From Streptomyces sp. NBC_01669 (GTDB lineage: Bacteria > Actinomycetota > Actinomycetes > Streptomycetales > Streptomycetaceae), in NCBI RefSeq assembly GCF_026339735.1, contig NZ_JAPEQG010000001.1:7524501-7588500 (forward strand): a stretch of 64,000 bases of DNA, written 5' to 3'. The notes beneath the pieces were generated by a model that was given only the letters and a program-made list of their open reading frames with translations, had not been told where the DNA came from and ran no database searches. The position numbers and the translations under genes are program-made. Shown here piece after piece: positions 18,089 through 27,154 of the stretch (positions are counted from its first letter, which is position 1; each line of letters opens with the position of its first letter).

Positions 18089-20224
18089 ATGTCCGTCAAT
18101 GCATCGTCACGCCGTAATCTGCTGAGGGCTTCGGGCCTGGCCGGTCTGGTGGTGGCCGGTTCGGCCGTGGCCACCGGTGCCGCGCAGGCGGCCCCTTCCC
18201 CCGCGTCGACCGTGTCGACGGTCGACACGGTCGACGAGCTGCGCGCGCTGAACACGACACCGCTCGACGACGGCGCCCAGGTCCTGGTCGCCGGCTACCA
18301 CGCCCCGGGCGACGGCGGCGCGATGGCCGTGCGCTGGGACAAGAAGTCCGACACGGCCCACAACGGCGGCACCGTGATCGCACCCGCCGACGGTAGACCC
18401 GGCCGCTGGGTCCAGCTCCACAACGGGACCGTCGACTTCCGTACCTTCGGACACTTCGACACCGAGGAACCGGCCGACGCCGCCCTCGACGCGATGATCG
18501 CCGACACCTCGGTCCACCGCATCGAGGCCCACACCGACCTGCACTTCACCGAGCGCCACCTCTGGAACCGTTCCCACATAGAACTCGACTTCGGCGGCCA
18601 CCGCATGGTCACCGACGGCATCGAGAAGAACACCCACGACAACCCCTTCGGAGCCGTCCTCTCCTTCCGCGGCACCGTCACCGACACCACGGTCAAGCAC
18701 GCACTGTCCGGCAAGGTCATCGAGCTCACGGACACCTTTCCGGTCCCGGACGCCACGGCGTTCGAGGTCGGCCAGTGGTGGTCCGTGCAGGTCGACCCGG
18801 TCGCGGGCGGCGGCGGTGACGAACGCGAGCTGCAGAAGCTGGTCGAGATCACCGAGATCGTCGACGGGGGACACATCCGGATCGGCTACCTCAACGGCTG
18901 GGAACTCGCCGAGGGACGCAGGCTCACCTGGACCCGCATCGAGCCGGTCCTGAACACGCACATCCGCAATCTCGTCTTCGAGGGCGCGGGGCCCGACGAG
19001 TACACCGGCTCGCACCCGGTCAGCTTCGAGTACGCCGTCGGCTGCGACGTCTCCGGCATTCACGCCACCGGCAGCTTCTGGCCGGTCGTCATGCGCCGGT
19101 GGTGCACCCGGTTCCGTACCGAGGAGTGCTCCCTGAAGAACCCGCCCACCGTCGACTACGGTGGCGCGGGCTATCTCACCCAGCAGATCTACTGCCTCTA
19201 CGGCCGGGTCGCCGACTGCACGACCAGCAATGTCCGGCATCTCAACGACCTGACCGCCTCCGCCTACTGCACCGTCGTGAACTGCCACGGTGACGGCGAC
19301 GACGCGGGCGGCAACCCCTTCACCACCCACGGGCAGTACGAGCACGATCTGCTCTTCGACGGCAACTCCGGGCTGATGGACATAGCCAACTCCGGTGCTC
19401 AATGGGGTATTTCCGCCAAGCGGATCACCGTGCGCAGACACGTCTGCTCCTGGTTCACCGCCAATACCAAGATCACCGATCTGACGCTCGAAGACATCAC
19501 GGTGATCGCCCGTCCGACCTTCGACCAGGCGGGCACTCTCACGGTCAACGCCGACGGTGCCCAGGTGCGTGGCTGCACCGCCAGGACCTTCGCCGTGGCC
19601 CAGCGCTCCGCCCGCTCCAGCCGGCCGACCGTCATCAGCGACTGCTCGTTCGAGCTGCCCGCGGGCGCCGTCCTCGTCCAGACCCCGGTCACTGCGCAGG
19701 TCCACTTCGTGCGCTGCACGTTCAAGGGCGTCGACGGGGCGATCCTGCGGGGCGCCGGCCCTGTCCACTTCACCGACTGCACCGTCATCGGTGCCGAGAA
19801 CGCGGCCCCGCTCTCCATCGGATCGGCGGACCTCCGGATCGACGGCGGCACATACGACAACACGGGCGTCGAGCTCAGCGCCGTACGCGACCAGCGGATC
19901 ACCGTCACCGGCGGGACCCGCCTCACCGGCAGCAACAAGGCGAAGGCACTCCTCGGCCGCGCCGCCGGCAACGCCACCCTGACCTGGGACATCTCCTCCC
20001 TCACCAGCGTCACCACCGACTCCGGCACCGCCCACATCCGGATCGCGGACGGCACCAACCACTACGCGGCGACCGGCAGCCGATTCACCGGCGGAACGCT
20101 CCATCTCGCCCCGGGCGCACTGGAGTCCCTGCTCCACACATCATGCGTGGAGCAGGGCACGAAGCGCACGGCCATGCCGGAGGACAGCAACTCCGTCCGC
20201 ACGGAAGGCAATCTGACGCTGTGA
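18089..20224 (+). CDS. Tat-exported right-handed beta-helix protein, copy B
   Basis: 711 residues from ATG 18089 with GAGGAG upstream. Twin-arginine signal SRRNLLRASGLAG ... AQA, then a pectate-lyase-like N-terminal segment and a long beta-helix. The middle (for example SHPVSFEYAVGCDVSG and TASAYCTVVNCHGDGDD) aligns with copy A at roughly two thirds identity by eye, whereas the 468-bp segment at 18221-18688 is nearly identical in DNA. Likely an exported polysaccharide-active enzyme, working with copy A at a different bond or on a different oligomer. The GNAT gene overlaps its stop by 4 bp. Confidence 0.8.
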   Translation: MSVNASSRRNLLRASGLAGLVVAGSAVATGAAQAAPSPASTVSTVDTVDELRALNTTPLDDGAQVLVAGYHAPGDGGAMAVRWDKKSDTAHNGGTVIAPADGRPGRWVQLHNGTVDFRTFGHFDTEEPADAALDAMIADTSVHRIEAHTDLHFTERHLWNRSHIELDFGGHRMVTDGIEKNTHDNPFGAVLSFRGTVTDTTVKHALSGKVIELTDTFPVPDATAFEVGQWWSVQVDPVAGGGGDERELQKLVEITEIVDGGHIRIGYLNGWELAEGRRLTWTRIEPVLNTHIRNLVFEGAGPDEYTGSHPVSFEYAVGCDVSGIHATGSFWPVVMRRWCTRFRTEECSLKNPPTVDYGGAGYLTQQIYCLYGRVADCTTSNVRHLNDLTASAYCTVVNCHGDGDDAGGNPFTTHGQYEHDLLFDGNSGLMDIANSGAQWGISAKRITVRRHVCSWFTANTKITDLTLEDITVIARPTFDQAGTLTVNADGAQVRGCTARTFAVAQRSARSSRPTVISDCSFELPAGAVLVQTPVTAQVHFVRCTFKGVDGAILRGAGPVHFTDCTVIGAENAAPLSIGSADLRIDGGTYDNTGVELSAVRDQRITVTGGTRLTGSNKAKALLGRAAGNATLTWDISSLTSVTTDSGTAHIRIADGTNHYAATGSRFTGGTLHLAPGALESLLHTSCVEQGTKRTAMPEDSNSVRTEGNLTL
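18221..18688 (+). repeat. 468-bp near-identical inverted repeat, copy B
   Basis: Partner of 11623-12090, in opposite orientation and about 6.1 kb away, with one mismatch. It covers the mature N-terminal segment, starting shortly after the signal peptide, with sharp boundaries on both sides. Confidence 0.9.
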
Positions 20225-21162
20225 GCGCCACTCTCCGGACCGCGACCCCGGCCGACGAGCCCGCCCTGGCCGCACTCTGGGGCGAGTGCTTCGTCGCCCC
20301 GCACCTCCCCGCTCTGTACGCCCTCGATCCGGACCGGCACCACCGCACCTTCGTGGCGGAGCAGGACGGACGGATCGACGCCGTCGTCGTCTACGTACCG
20401 AGGCAGCTCCGCGACGCGCACGGTGTACCGCAGCGGGTCGGAGGCCTCGGCAGCGTCGCCACCCGGCCCGAGGCGCGCGGCCAGGGGCTCATCCGTCGGC
20501 TGCTCGTCGAGGCGGAACGGACCATGACGGCGGAGCTGTGTGCCTGGTCGCTCCTCTTCACCGGAACGCCCGGCGTCTACCGCGGCTCGGGCTGGCAGGA
20601 GTTCCCCAGCCCCGTCACCGAGGGCACGATCACCCGGGGCGGCCCCCCGGCCGGCGGCCGGTTCCGTATCCGCACCGCCACACCCGCTGACGGCCCGGCC
20701 CTGGCCGCACTCCGGGCGGCATACGACGAGCACCGGCCGCTCAGCTCGGTGCGGACCGACGAGGAATGGGCCGTACGCATCCCCGCCTGGTACGGGCCGC
20801 TCGACCGCACCCTGGTCGCCGAGGACCCCGACTCCCACAGGATCGTCTCCATGCTCGTCACCCACCACGGCGAACAGGTCCTGGAGGTACGGGAATGCGC
20901 GGTCGACCCGCGGGCACCCCAGGCCCTGGGCGACCTGCTGGCGGCGGCCGCCGCGCGCAGCCGTGACACCGGACCGACCCGCGCGCGCGTCCGGCTCCCC
21001 GACACCGCCGAGGTCCGGGCAGCCCTGCCTCGACTGCTCACCGACGCGGTGGCCGGGGAGGAGCACGTGGGCATGGCCCGACCGTTGCTGGCAGACCCGG
21101 CGGCGGTACGGGCGACGGTCACCGCGCCCGGAGCCGTCCACTGGTACGGCGACAGTTTCTGA
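20221..21162 (+). CDS. Tandem GNAT-family acetyltransferase-like protein
   Basis: 313 residues from GTG 20221, which overlaps the previous stop (GTGA). Two GNAT-like halves: residues 1-150 include VGGLGSVATRPEARGQGLIRRLL, with the acetyl-CoA motif RxxGxG/A in canonical form, and residues of about 150-313 form a degenerate second copy beginning FRIRTATPADGPALAAL. It resembles Eis-like or sporulation-associated GNATs. As the last gene of the plus arm it may acetylate an amino-sugar intermediate, but it could also be a passenger. The substrate is unknown. Confidence 0.8.
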   Translation: MSATLRTATPADEPALAALWGECFVAPHLPALYALDPDRHHRTFVAEQDGRIDAVVVYVPRQLRDAHGVPQRVGGLGSVATRPEARGQGLIRRLLVEAERTMTAELCAWSLLFTGTPGVYRGSGWQEFPSPVTEGTITRGGPPAGGRFRIRTATPADGPALAALRAAYDEHRPLSSVRTDEEWAVRIPAWYGPLDRTLVAEDPDSHRIVSMLVTHHGEQVLEVRECAVDPRAPQALGDLLAAAAARSRDTGPTRARVRLPDTAEVRAALPRLLTDAVAGEEHVGMARPLLADPAAVRATVTAPGAVHWYGDSF

Positions 21163-21180
21163 GGACCCGGTGGGGCGCGG

Positions 21181-21900
21181 TCAGCGGCAAGGAGTGAGCA
21201 GACAGCGCCCCACCAGACCGGCCCCGGCGTCCAGACGCTGCCGGAACTCCTCGGCGAGGAGCGGGAGATCACGCAGCCGCCACAGCACCCGGGCCGCAGA
21301 CCACGCTGCCTCACGGGCCCGCTCCAGGCTCCACGACCCCAGCAGATGGGTGAGCGGATCCGCGACCTCCAGCAGATCGGGCCCCGGCATCAGATCCTCC
21401 CGGATCTGCTCCTCCAGCATCACGAGGAGATCGCCCACCTGGTCGAACTCGTCCTCCAGCTCCGGCGGAGTGCAGCGCAGCGCCTGGCAGGTGTCCACGA
21501 CCGCGAGTGCCAGGTCGTGGCCGATGTGTGCGTTGATGCCCGCCAGTGCGAACTGCAGCGGCCGTACGCCGGGATGGCGCCGGTACTGGAACAGCGGGCG
21601 CCAGCAGTCGGGCGGCCGCCGCCAGGCCGTCGCCGCGTCGACCGCCGTCAGATAGCGCTCCGCGAACCGCACATCCAGGGCGGCGGCGGCCGCCCGGTCC
21701 GGGAACGCGCCACCGGCGATCCGCCGGTCGACGGTCTCGGTGACCGTCAGATAGACCCGGTTGAAGACCGCCACCCCGTCCACCGGCGGCCAGGAGGACT
21801 GAAAGTCACGCATCCGCCTGATCACCGAGGTGACATCGGGCGGCGCGGTGACGGGACCGGCCCGGTCCGTGAACTGCTCCATCTGCTTGAACTGCGCCAT
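21181..21900 (-). CDS. DUF5995-like protein
   Basis: 239 residues of unknown function, matching from memory the actinobacterial family in which an all-helical protein carries a conserved PLQFALAGINAHIGHDLA segment (residues of about 118-135), possibly a metal site with its two His residues. It has no signal peptide or membrane segment and no clear Shine-Dalgarno before ATG 21900. It converges with the GNAT gene, 18 bp apart, and so marks the edge of the catabolic locus. Confidence 0.7.
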   Translation of the reverse strand: MAQFKQMEQFTDRAGPVTAPPDVTSVIRRMRDFQSSWPPVDGVAVFNRVYLTVTETVDRRIAGGAFPDRAAAAALDVRFAERYLTAVDAATAWRRPPDCWRPLFQYRRHPGVRPLQFALAGINAHIGHDLALAVVDTCQALRCTPPELEDEFDQVGDLLVMLEEQIREDLMPGPDLLEVADPLTHLLGSWSLERAREAAWSAARVLWRLRDLPLLAEEFRQRLDAGAGLVGRCLLTPCR

Positions 21901-22041
21901 GGGGGCAGCGTCCCAGCCGCGGGCCCGTCCTGGCGCCGACCGGCCGCGGGTTCATCGGAACGGGGGAACGACGGCAGAGCCATCGGTGACCCGGAGGCAG
22001 GCCCGGCGACGCTCCGGACGGGTCGGCGCGGCGGTTCGTGG

Positions 22042-22950
22042 TCAGGCGGAGGGCACGGGGTCGCCGAGTCCCTGCGCGAGCCTGCGCAGATGGGGGCCGT
22101 ACTCCGGGTCGGCGAGCGCCGCGGCGAACTGGGCGGTGAGATAGGCCAGCGGATTGCCGGTGTCGTACCACTGGCCCTCGATGACCTGCCCGTACACGGC
22201 GCGGCTGCCTGCGTAGACGTTGATGGCGTCGGTCAGGTAGACCTCACCCGTGCGGTGCTGGTACCAGCGTTCCGTCTGCCGGCGCAGCTCGTCGATGATG
22301 CCGGGAGTCACCACGTATCCACCGATGGCCGCGTACGCCGACGGGGCGTCCTGCGGCTGAGGCTTCTCGACGAGGCCGGTGATGCGCAGGAGCCCGTCGT
22401 TCAGGTCCTCCTTGACGACGGGCACGCCGTAACGGTGCGAGTCGGCGGGGCTCATCGGCATGAGGGCGAGTACGGGGCAACTCGTCGCCTCGTACGCCCT
22501 GATCAGCTGCTGCGCACGCGGAGTCCCGGCGACGAAGACGTCATCGGGCCACAGGACCAGCATCGGCTCGTCGCCGAAGTTCCGCGCCGCGTTGAGGACA
22601 GGGGTTCCGTTGCCGTACGGGCCGTGCTGGTCGAGGTAGGTGATGTGCCCGAGCCTGGACAGTTCACCGACTTCCTCCACGGCATCCGCGTATGCGGTCT
22701 TGCCGTCCGCGCGGAGCTGGGCGACGAGAGCCGGGTTGGGCCGGAAATGGTCCTGGATCAGCCCTTTGCCGCCCGAGATGACGATGGTGATGTCCGTGAT
22801 GCCCGAGGCCACGAGTTCTCGCACGGTGTGCTCGATCACCGGCTTGTCACCGACCGGGAGCATCTCCTTCGGCGTCGCCTTGGTGAGCGGGAGGAGACGT
22901 GAGCCGAGGCCCGCGGCGGGGATGACTGCCCTCCGGATCGTGGCGGACAT
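22042..22950 (-). CDS. galU: UTP--glucose-1-phosphate uridylyltransferase
   Basis: 302 residues from ATG 22950 with AAGGAA upstream. It makes UDP-glucose from UTP and glucose-1-phosphate in the cytoplasm. Typical features: the N-terminal nucleotide motif PAAGLGSRLLPLTKATPKEM, the active-site stretch VLWPDDVF, GLVEKP, and the C-terminal GQWYDTGNPLAYL. Length is normal for bacterial GalU. It is a single gene beside a MITE and an IS, away from other cell-wall genes. A promoter may lie near 23005 on the minus strand but is not clear. Confidence 0.96.
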   Translation of the reverse strand: MSATIRRAVIPAAGLGSRLLPLTKATPKEMLPVGDKPVIEHTVRELVASGITDITIVISGGKGLIQDHFRPNPALVAQLRADGKTAYADAVEEVGELSRLGHITYLDQHGPYGNGTPVLNAARNFGDEPMLVLWPDDVFVAGTPRAQQLIRAYEATSCPVLALMPMSPADSHRYGVPVVKEDLNDGLLRITGLVEKPQPQDAPSAYAAIGGYVVTPGIIDELRRQTERWYQHRTGEVYLTDAINVYAGSRAVYGQVIEGQWYDTGNPLAYLTAQFAAALADPEYGPHLRRLAQGLGDPVPSA

Positions 22951-23194
22951 GAGTTCCTTTCGGCAGCCCGGTGCGGCACCCCACTCGGTACCACGGCCGA
23001 CGACGCTATCAGCTGGTCCGAGCGACCTGTGCGTCCACGATGTGCCGTGGACCTGCGTTTCCCTGATGGCCGGCCGGCCCATGCCCCGGCGCGGCCGCCC
23101 CGGTGGCGCAGCGTCGACTCGGGGTCCGTTCGCCCCGTTCGGGCCGGCGGCGCCATATCGGGGGCCGACCGCGGCCCGACCGGACAGGGCCTAA

Positions 23195-23396
23195 GAGCCT
23201 GTCGGGTGACCTCTGATCGGGCGGCCACGCCCTGGCACGCGCGCTTCCCGCGTTGCCGAAATATCCTCGTAGCTCCTTCCCCAAGCTCTCAGCTTCGTTC
23301 GAGCAGGGGAGACCCCATCCGAGGACATCCCGCCGCCTTGGAATCGCACGCACCAGACCGCGTCCGCTATCCGATTGAAGGTCACCCGACAGGCTC
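23195..23396. mobile_element. MITE copy 1 (202 bp)
   Basis: Terminal inverted repeats GAGCCTGTCGGGTGACCT, perfect over 18 bp and continuing with mismatches to about 26 bp. Flanked by TAA on both sides (23192-23194 and 23397-23399), or equally CTAAG read as a 5-bp duplication. No coding capacity. Relative to copy 2 at 53988 it has an extra loop of about 40 bp in its centre (near 23275-23318), which resembles a dispersed Streptomyces motif. It abuts the IS at 23401. Confidence 0.85.
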
Positions 23397-23400
23397 TAAG

Positions 23401-24981
23401 CTTGATCTTTAACCTCGCTGCTGTTTCAGGCGGACGTGTTCGGTGAGGGTTTCGGCTCGTTTCACGGTCTTCCCGGGTTCGTGCCGTGGGGCTGGCCTGC
23501 GGTTCTTGGAGCCGGGTGGGCGTCCGGGGCCGGGCCGGGAGGGTTTGGGCACTCCTGCGGGACGGGCGGTCTTCGCGCGGAGGTGGCGGAACCCCCGGCG
23601 GACGCGGGCGGGGGTGAGACGGCGGGGTTCGGCTGGCCGTTCCCAGGGGCGGCGGAGGTCCTCGGCGAGCGGTCGGGCGAGGCGGAGTTGGGTGTGGGCG
23701 GCGATGATCAGCCAGGTCCACAGGTCGGCGGTGTGTGGGTCGCGGACCTTGGGGACGGTCCAGCCGAGGGTCTGCTTGAACAGCCGGAAGGTGTGCTCCA
23801 GGTCGAAGCGCCGCAGGAATGCCTGCCAGCGCAGGTCGACGTCCGTGCTGGTCATCGCGGTGCGTGAGGACCACAGCCAGACCGGTTTCGGGTCGCGGTC
23901 GCCGGGCAGGTGCTCGACCTTCAGCCGGATCAACGTGCCGTGGATCAGGGGGAGTTCACCGCAGTGGTCGAGCCAGGGGCCGCGGGTGGTCAGGCGGGGA
24001 TGCATCCGGTCCCAGGCGAGGGTTTCGGCCGTGCCGTAGCGGGTGGTGGTGCAGGTGGTGGCCTGGTCGGGGGTGTGCCAGGAGTCCGGCTTGGAGAAGG
24101 TGAGGACACCGCCGTGCTTGCGGGGCTGCCCGCCGCGCGGAGTGGAACGGCGCGGTCCGGCGTCACGGAGCATCACCCGGTCCGAGCGCAGCCGGCCGAC
24201 CAGCTCGACGGGCAGGTCCGCCAGGACGTAGGCGAGGCGGGTGACGTCGTAGCCGGAGTCCATGACGATGAGAATGTCCTGGTCACCGGGCTTCCACTGG
24301 CCGGCTCGCAGGAGCCGGGTGAAGACGTCGCGGAGTTGGGCGGCAGTCACCGCCGTGGCGTCGTCGGCAGGGCCCAGGCGGATCGCGTCCAGCACAGCGG
24401 TCCACGATGTGCGTCCTGTTTCCAGGGCGGCGACGAAGGAGTAGGGCCAGCCGGGGATGAACTGGTCGGCGCTGCGGCCTCGCCCGTAGACATGGCAGAA
24501 CAGCAGGTCCGGGCTGGTCGGGGCGTCGGGACGCAGCCAGTTGCTCACATCGACCGCGAGGACGATCCGCCCGTCGGCGGCACGCGGCAGCGGTGTGGAG
24601 GCGAGGAGCCTGCGCAGGCGGCGTGGTTCCAGCCAGCCGTGGTTGACCGCGTCGTACATCGCCCCGTGCCCGCGCCGGTGCTCGGCCGTCAGCGTCAGCT
24701 CGGCCAGCGACGTCACCGGACCGTCCGCGCACAGCACTGCGTCGGTCAGCTCGAAGAGCGCATCCGCACGGGAGTAGAGGCAGTCGTAGAACTCGACACG
24801 AAAGTGGGACAGCACGCTCAGTGCTGCGTCAGCGGGACCTGCAGGGGCCAGACTCTTCACAGCGGCCGTTCCTTCACGCGACGTTGCTCGACACCTCGAA
24901 GCGTGAAGAACGGCCGTCCTGCTGTCTCAGAAACAAGGCAAGATCAGCAGGTCAGGTGACCCGGCGAGGTTAAACAAAAAG
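23401..24981. mobile_element. Complete insertion sequence (1581 bp)
   Basis: About 20-bp imperfect terminal inverted repeats (CTTGATCTTTAACCTCGC at the left; CTTTTTGTTTAACCTCGC on the complement of the right). The 5-bp direct repeat CTAAG flanks it at 23396-23400 and 24982-24986, so both ends and a target duplication are present. It contains one intact DDE transposase gene. It inserted right at the edge of MITE copy 1. Confidence 0.85.
23409..24860 (-). CDS. DDE transposase, IS4/IS701-like
   Basis: 483 residues, intact. The catalytic DDE triad can be placed as Asp in VLAVDVSNW (near residue 105), Asp in LIVMDSGYD (near 200) and Glu in FDLEHTFRLFKQTLGW (near 360), the last being the usual YREK-like region context of IS4-superfamily enzymes. 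The C-terminal tail is Arg/Pro/Lys-rich, possibly DNA-binding. The stop codon lies within the left inverted repeat, 8 bp from the IS end. Family placement is by eye. Confidence 0.88.
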   Translation of the reverse strand: MKSLAPAGPADAALSVLSHFRVEFYDCLYSRADALFELTDAVLCADGPVTSLAELTLTAEHRRGHGAMYDAVNHGWLEPRRLRRLLASTPLPRAADGRIVLAVDVSNWLRPDAPTSPDLLFCHVYGRGRSADQFIPGWPYSFVAALETGRTSWTAVLDAIRLGPADDATAVTAAQLRDVFTRLLRAGQWKPGDQDILIVMDSGYDVTRLAYVLADLPVELVGRLRSDRVMLRDAGPRRSTPRGGQPRKHGGVLTFSKPDSWHTPDQATTCTTTRYGTAETLAWDRMHPRLTTRGPWLDHCGELPLIHGTLIRLKVEHLPGDRDPKPVWLWSSRTAMTSTDVDLRWQAFLRRFDLEHTFRLFKQTLGWTVPKVRDPHTADLWTWLIIAAHTQLRLARPLAEDLRRPWERPAEPRRLTPARVRRGFRHLRAKTARPAGVPKPSRPGPGRPPGSKNRRPAPRHEPGKTVKRAETLTEHVRLKQQRG

Positions 24982-25031
24982 CTAAGCAGCCGGCTCATCC
25001 GGATGACCCGCGGAACCTCTGCCGGGGGTGG

Positions 25032-26423
25032 CTACTGCGTGGGCGGCCTGGTGTCGTCGTACGACGACGTACCGGCGTCCAGCAGGGGCTCCTGGGTCTT
25101 CAGATGGGCCGGGGCGAAGGCCCGAAGGACGTGGTAGCCGGTGATCACGACGATGGTGCCGAGGGCGATTCCGCTCAGCTCGAAGTTGTCGGTGATCTTC
25201 AGGCTGACCCCGCCGACGCCGATGATGATGCCCGCGGCGGCCGGAACCAGATTCAGCGGGTTGCGGAGGTCGACGTTGCCGCTCATCCAGATCTGGGCGC
25301 CCAGCAGGCCGATCATTCCGTACAGGATGACGGTGATGCCGCCGAGTACCCCGCCCGGGATCGCGGCGACGACCGCGCCGAACTTGGGACAGAGGCCGAA
25401 GAGCAGGGCGAAGCAGGCGGCGGCCCAGTACGCGGCGGTGGAGTAGACACGGGTCGCGGCCATGACGCCGATGTTCTCGGAGTACGTGGTGTTGGGCGGG
25501 CCGCCCACGGCGGTGGAGAGCATGGAGGCTGCGCCGTCCGCCGCGATGGCGGTGCCGAGCTTGTCGTCGAGCGAGTCACCGGTCATCTCGCCGACGGCCT
25601 TGACGTGCCCCGCGTTCTCCGCGATCAGCGCGATCACGACCGGCAGCGCGACCAGGATCGCGGACCACTCGAAGCTCGGGGCATGGAAGGACGGCAGTCC
25701 GATCCAGTCGGCCTTGGAGACACCCGACAGGTTGAGCCGCCAGTGGTCGATCGCCTCGGAGCCGCCCGCCGGTGAATGGATCTTGCCGAAGACCCGGTCG
25801 AGGACCCAGGAGAGCGCATAGCCGAAGACCAGGCCGAGGAAGATCGCGATACGCGAGAAGAATCCGCGCAGGCACACGACGGCCATTCCGGTGAACAGCA
25901 TCACCATCAGTGCGGTCCACTGGTCCTGCGGCCAGTAGGTCGACGCGGTGACCGGCGCCAGGTTGAAGCCGATGAGCATGACGACGGCGCCGGTGACCAC
26001 GGGCGGCATCGCCGCATGGATGATCCGCGCGCCGAACCGCTGCACCGCGAGACCCGCGAGGAAGAGCGCCACGCCGACGACGAAGACCGCCCCGGTGACG
26101 ACGGCGCTGTCCCCGCCACTGGCCCGGATGGTCGCGGCCACGCCGACGAAGGAGAGCGAGCAGCCCAGATAGCTGGGCACCCGGCCGCGGGTGGCCAGCA
26201 GGAAGATGGCCGTCGCGACACCCGACATCATGATCGCGAGGTTCGGATCCAGGCCCATGAGCACGGGAGCGACGAATGACGCGCCGAACATGGCCACTAC
26301 GTGCTGGGCGCCGAGCCCGAACGTACGGGGCCAGGAGAGCCGCTCGTCGGGACGGACCACGGCCCCCGGTGCGGGGGTCTTTCCGTCGCCGTGCAAGGTC
26401 CAGCGCACGCCGAGGCCGCCCAT
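25032..26423 (-). CDS. Nucleobase:cation symporter-2 family permease (uracil/xanthine type)
   Basis: 463 residues with about 12-14 membrane segments. Signature regions: the QHVVAMFGASFVAP motif in the first transmembrane part, AENAGHVKAVGEMTG, and GGPPNTTYSENIG in the substrate site of NCS2 carriers (UraA, XanQ). AGGGAG lies 7 nt before ATG 26423. It imports a pyrimidine or purine base with a cation across the cytoplasmic membrane. It stands alone; neighbours give no clue about the exact base. The UraA-type GGP(P/A)xTT motif favours uracil. Confidence 0.92.
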   Translation of the reverse strand: MGGLGVRWTLHGDGKTPAPGAVVRPDERLSWPRTFGLGAQHVVAMFGASFVAPVLMGLDPNLAIMMSGVATAIFLLATRGRVPSYLGCSLSFVGVAATIRASGGDSAVVTGAVFVVGVALFLAGLAVQRFGARIIHAAMPPVVTGAVVMLIGFNLAPVTASTYWPQDQWTALMVMLFTGMAVVCLRGFFSRIAIFLGLVFGYALSWVLDRVFGKIHSPAGGSEAIDHWRLNLSGVSKADWIGLPSFHAPSFEWSAILVALPVVIALIAENAGHVKAVGEMTGDSLDDKLGTAIAADGAASMLSTAVGGPPNTTYSENIGVMAATRVYSTAAYWAAACFALLFGLCPKFGAVVAAIPGGVLGGITVILYGMIGLLGAQIWMSGNVDLRNPLNLVPAAAGIIIGVGGVSLKITDNFELSGIALGTIVVITGYHVLRAFAPAHLKTQEPLLDAGTSSYDDTRPPTQ

Positions 26424-26690
26424 GGTCGCTCCCTGTGTGTCCGTGTGTGGGTCCGTGCGGTGCCCGGTGCAGTTCGTCCGGCCCGGCGCGGTCCGCGGAA
26501 AAGATCAGCGCCATGGTAATGCCGGAGCGCCCATTGACTCGTGTCGGGGTTCCCTTACGTCGACTCCTAGGTCGGGTCCCATCCATGAATCGTGCGCGAA
26601 GCATTGTCGGTCCGAACAGGCGGCTCTACGCTCACACGGTCTTTCTCGTGAACATCATTCACATGTCTGATTTTGTGAGGGGGGTGCTCG

Positions 26691-27096
26691 ATGAGTGGAG
26701 GGCCCCGTCGGCGTCTCGGCGCCCTGCTCACCGCCGCGGCCGCTCTGACCGCCGTTCTGGTCCCGGCCGCCTCTTCGGCGGCCGCCACCGCGCACGGACA
26801 CCGCCCGCCGCCGCGCGCGCCGAGGACGGTGGTCATCGACGGACACCGCATCCAGCAGGCGAAGCTCCGGCTCGACCGCGGCGACCCCGCCCTGCGTACG
26901 GCGGTCAAGGCGCTGACGGCGAAGGCCGACAGCTGGCTCGGTCAGGGCCCCTGGACGGTCGTCGACAAGCCCAAGCCCGCCCGACGCCGGTGACCCGCAG
27001 GCCAAGGCGGCTGTCCCGCAGCTGGAGACACCGCCCGACGGCGACCTCCGGGCGCTGCGGCCGGCCGCGGAACAGCTCGACTCGATCGCCGGCTGA
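26691..27096 (+). pseudogene. Alginate lyase family gene, internally deleted remnant
   Basis: The 5' part (26691 to about 26985) encodes a signal peptide and the first segment of an alginate_lyase-family enzyme (IDGHRIQQAKLRLDRGDPAL ... WTVVDKPKP), with a good GAGGGGGG ribosome site. The expected SGDPHDY...PYWWP region is absent. In another frame the sequence resumes as DAGDPQAKAAVPQ ... RPAAEQLDSIAG followed by TGA at 27094, which reads as the C-terminus of the same family. About two thirds of the gene, including the catalytic core, is missing, so no function is expected. The assignment of both ends is from family memory. Confidence 0.7.
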
Positions 27097-27154
27097 ACGC
27101 GCGAGGTGGACAGGCCCCCGGTCCTGTAGACCTGGTCCCGCCTGGTCGAACGGT

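Noticed and set aside
18107..20137. 676-codon minus-strand frame
   Set aside because: Shadow of the copy B beta-helix gene.
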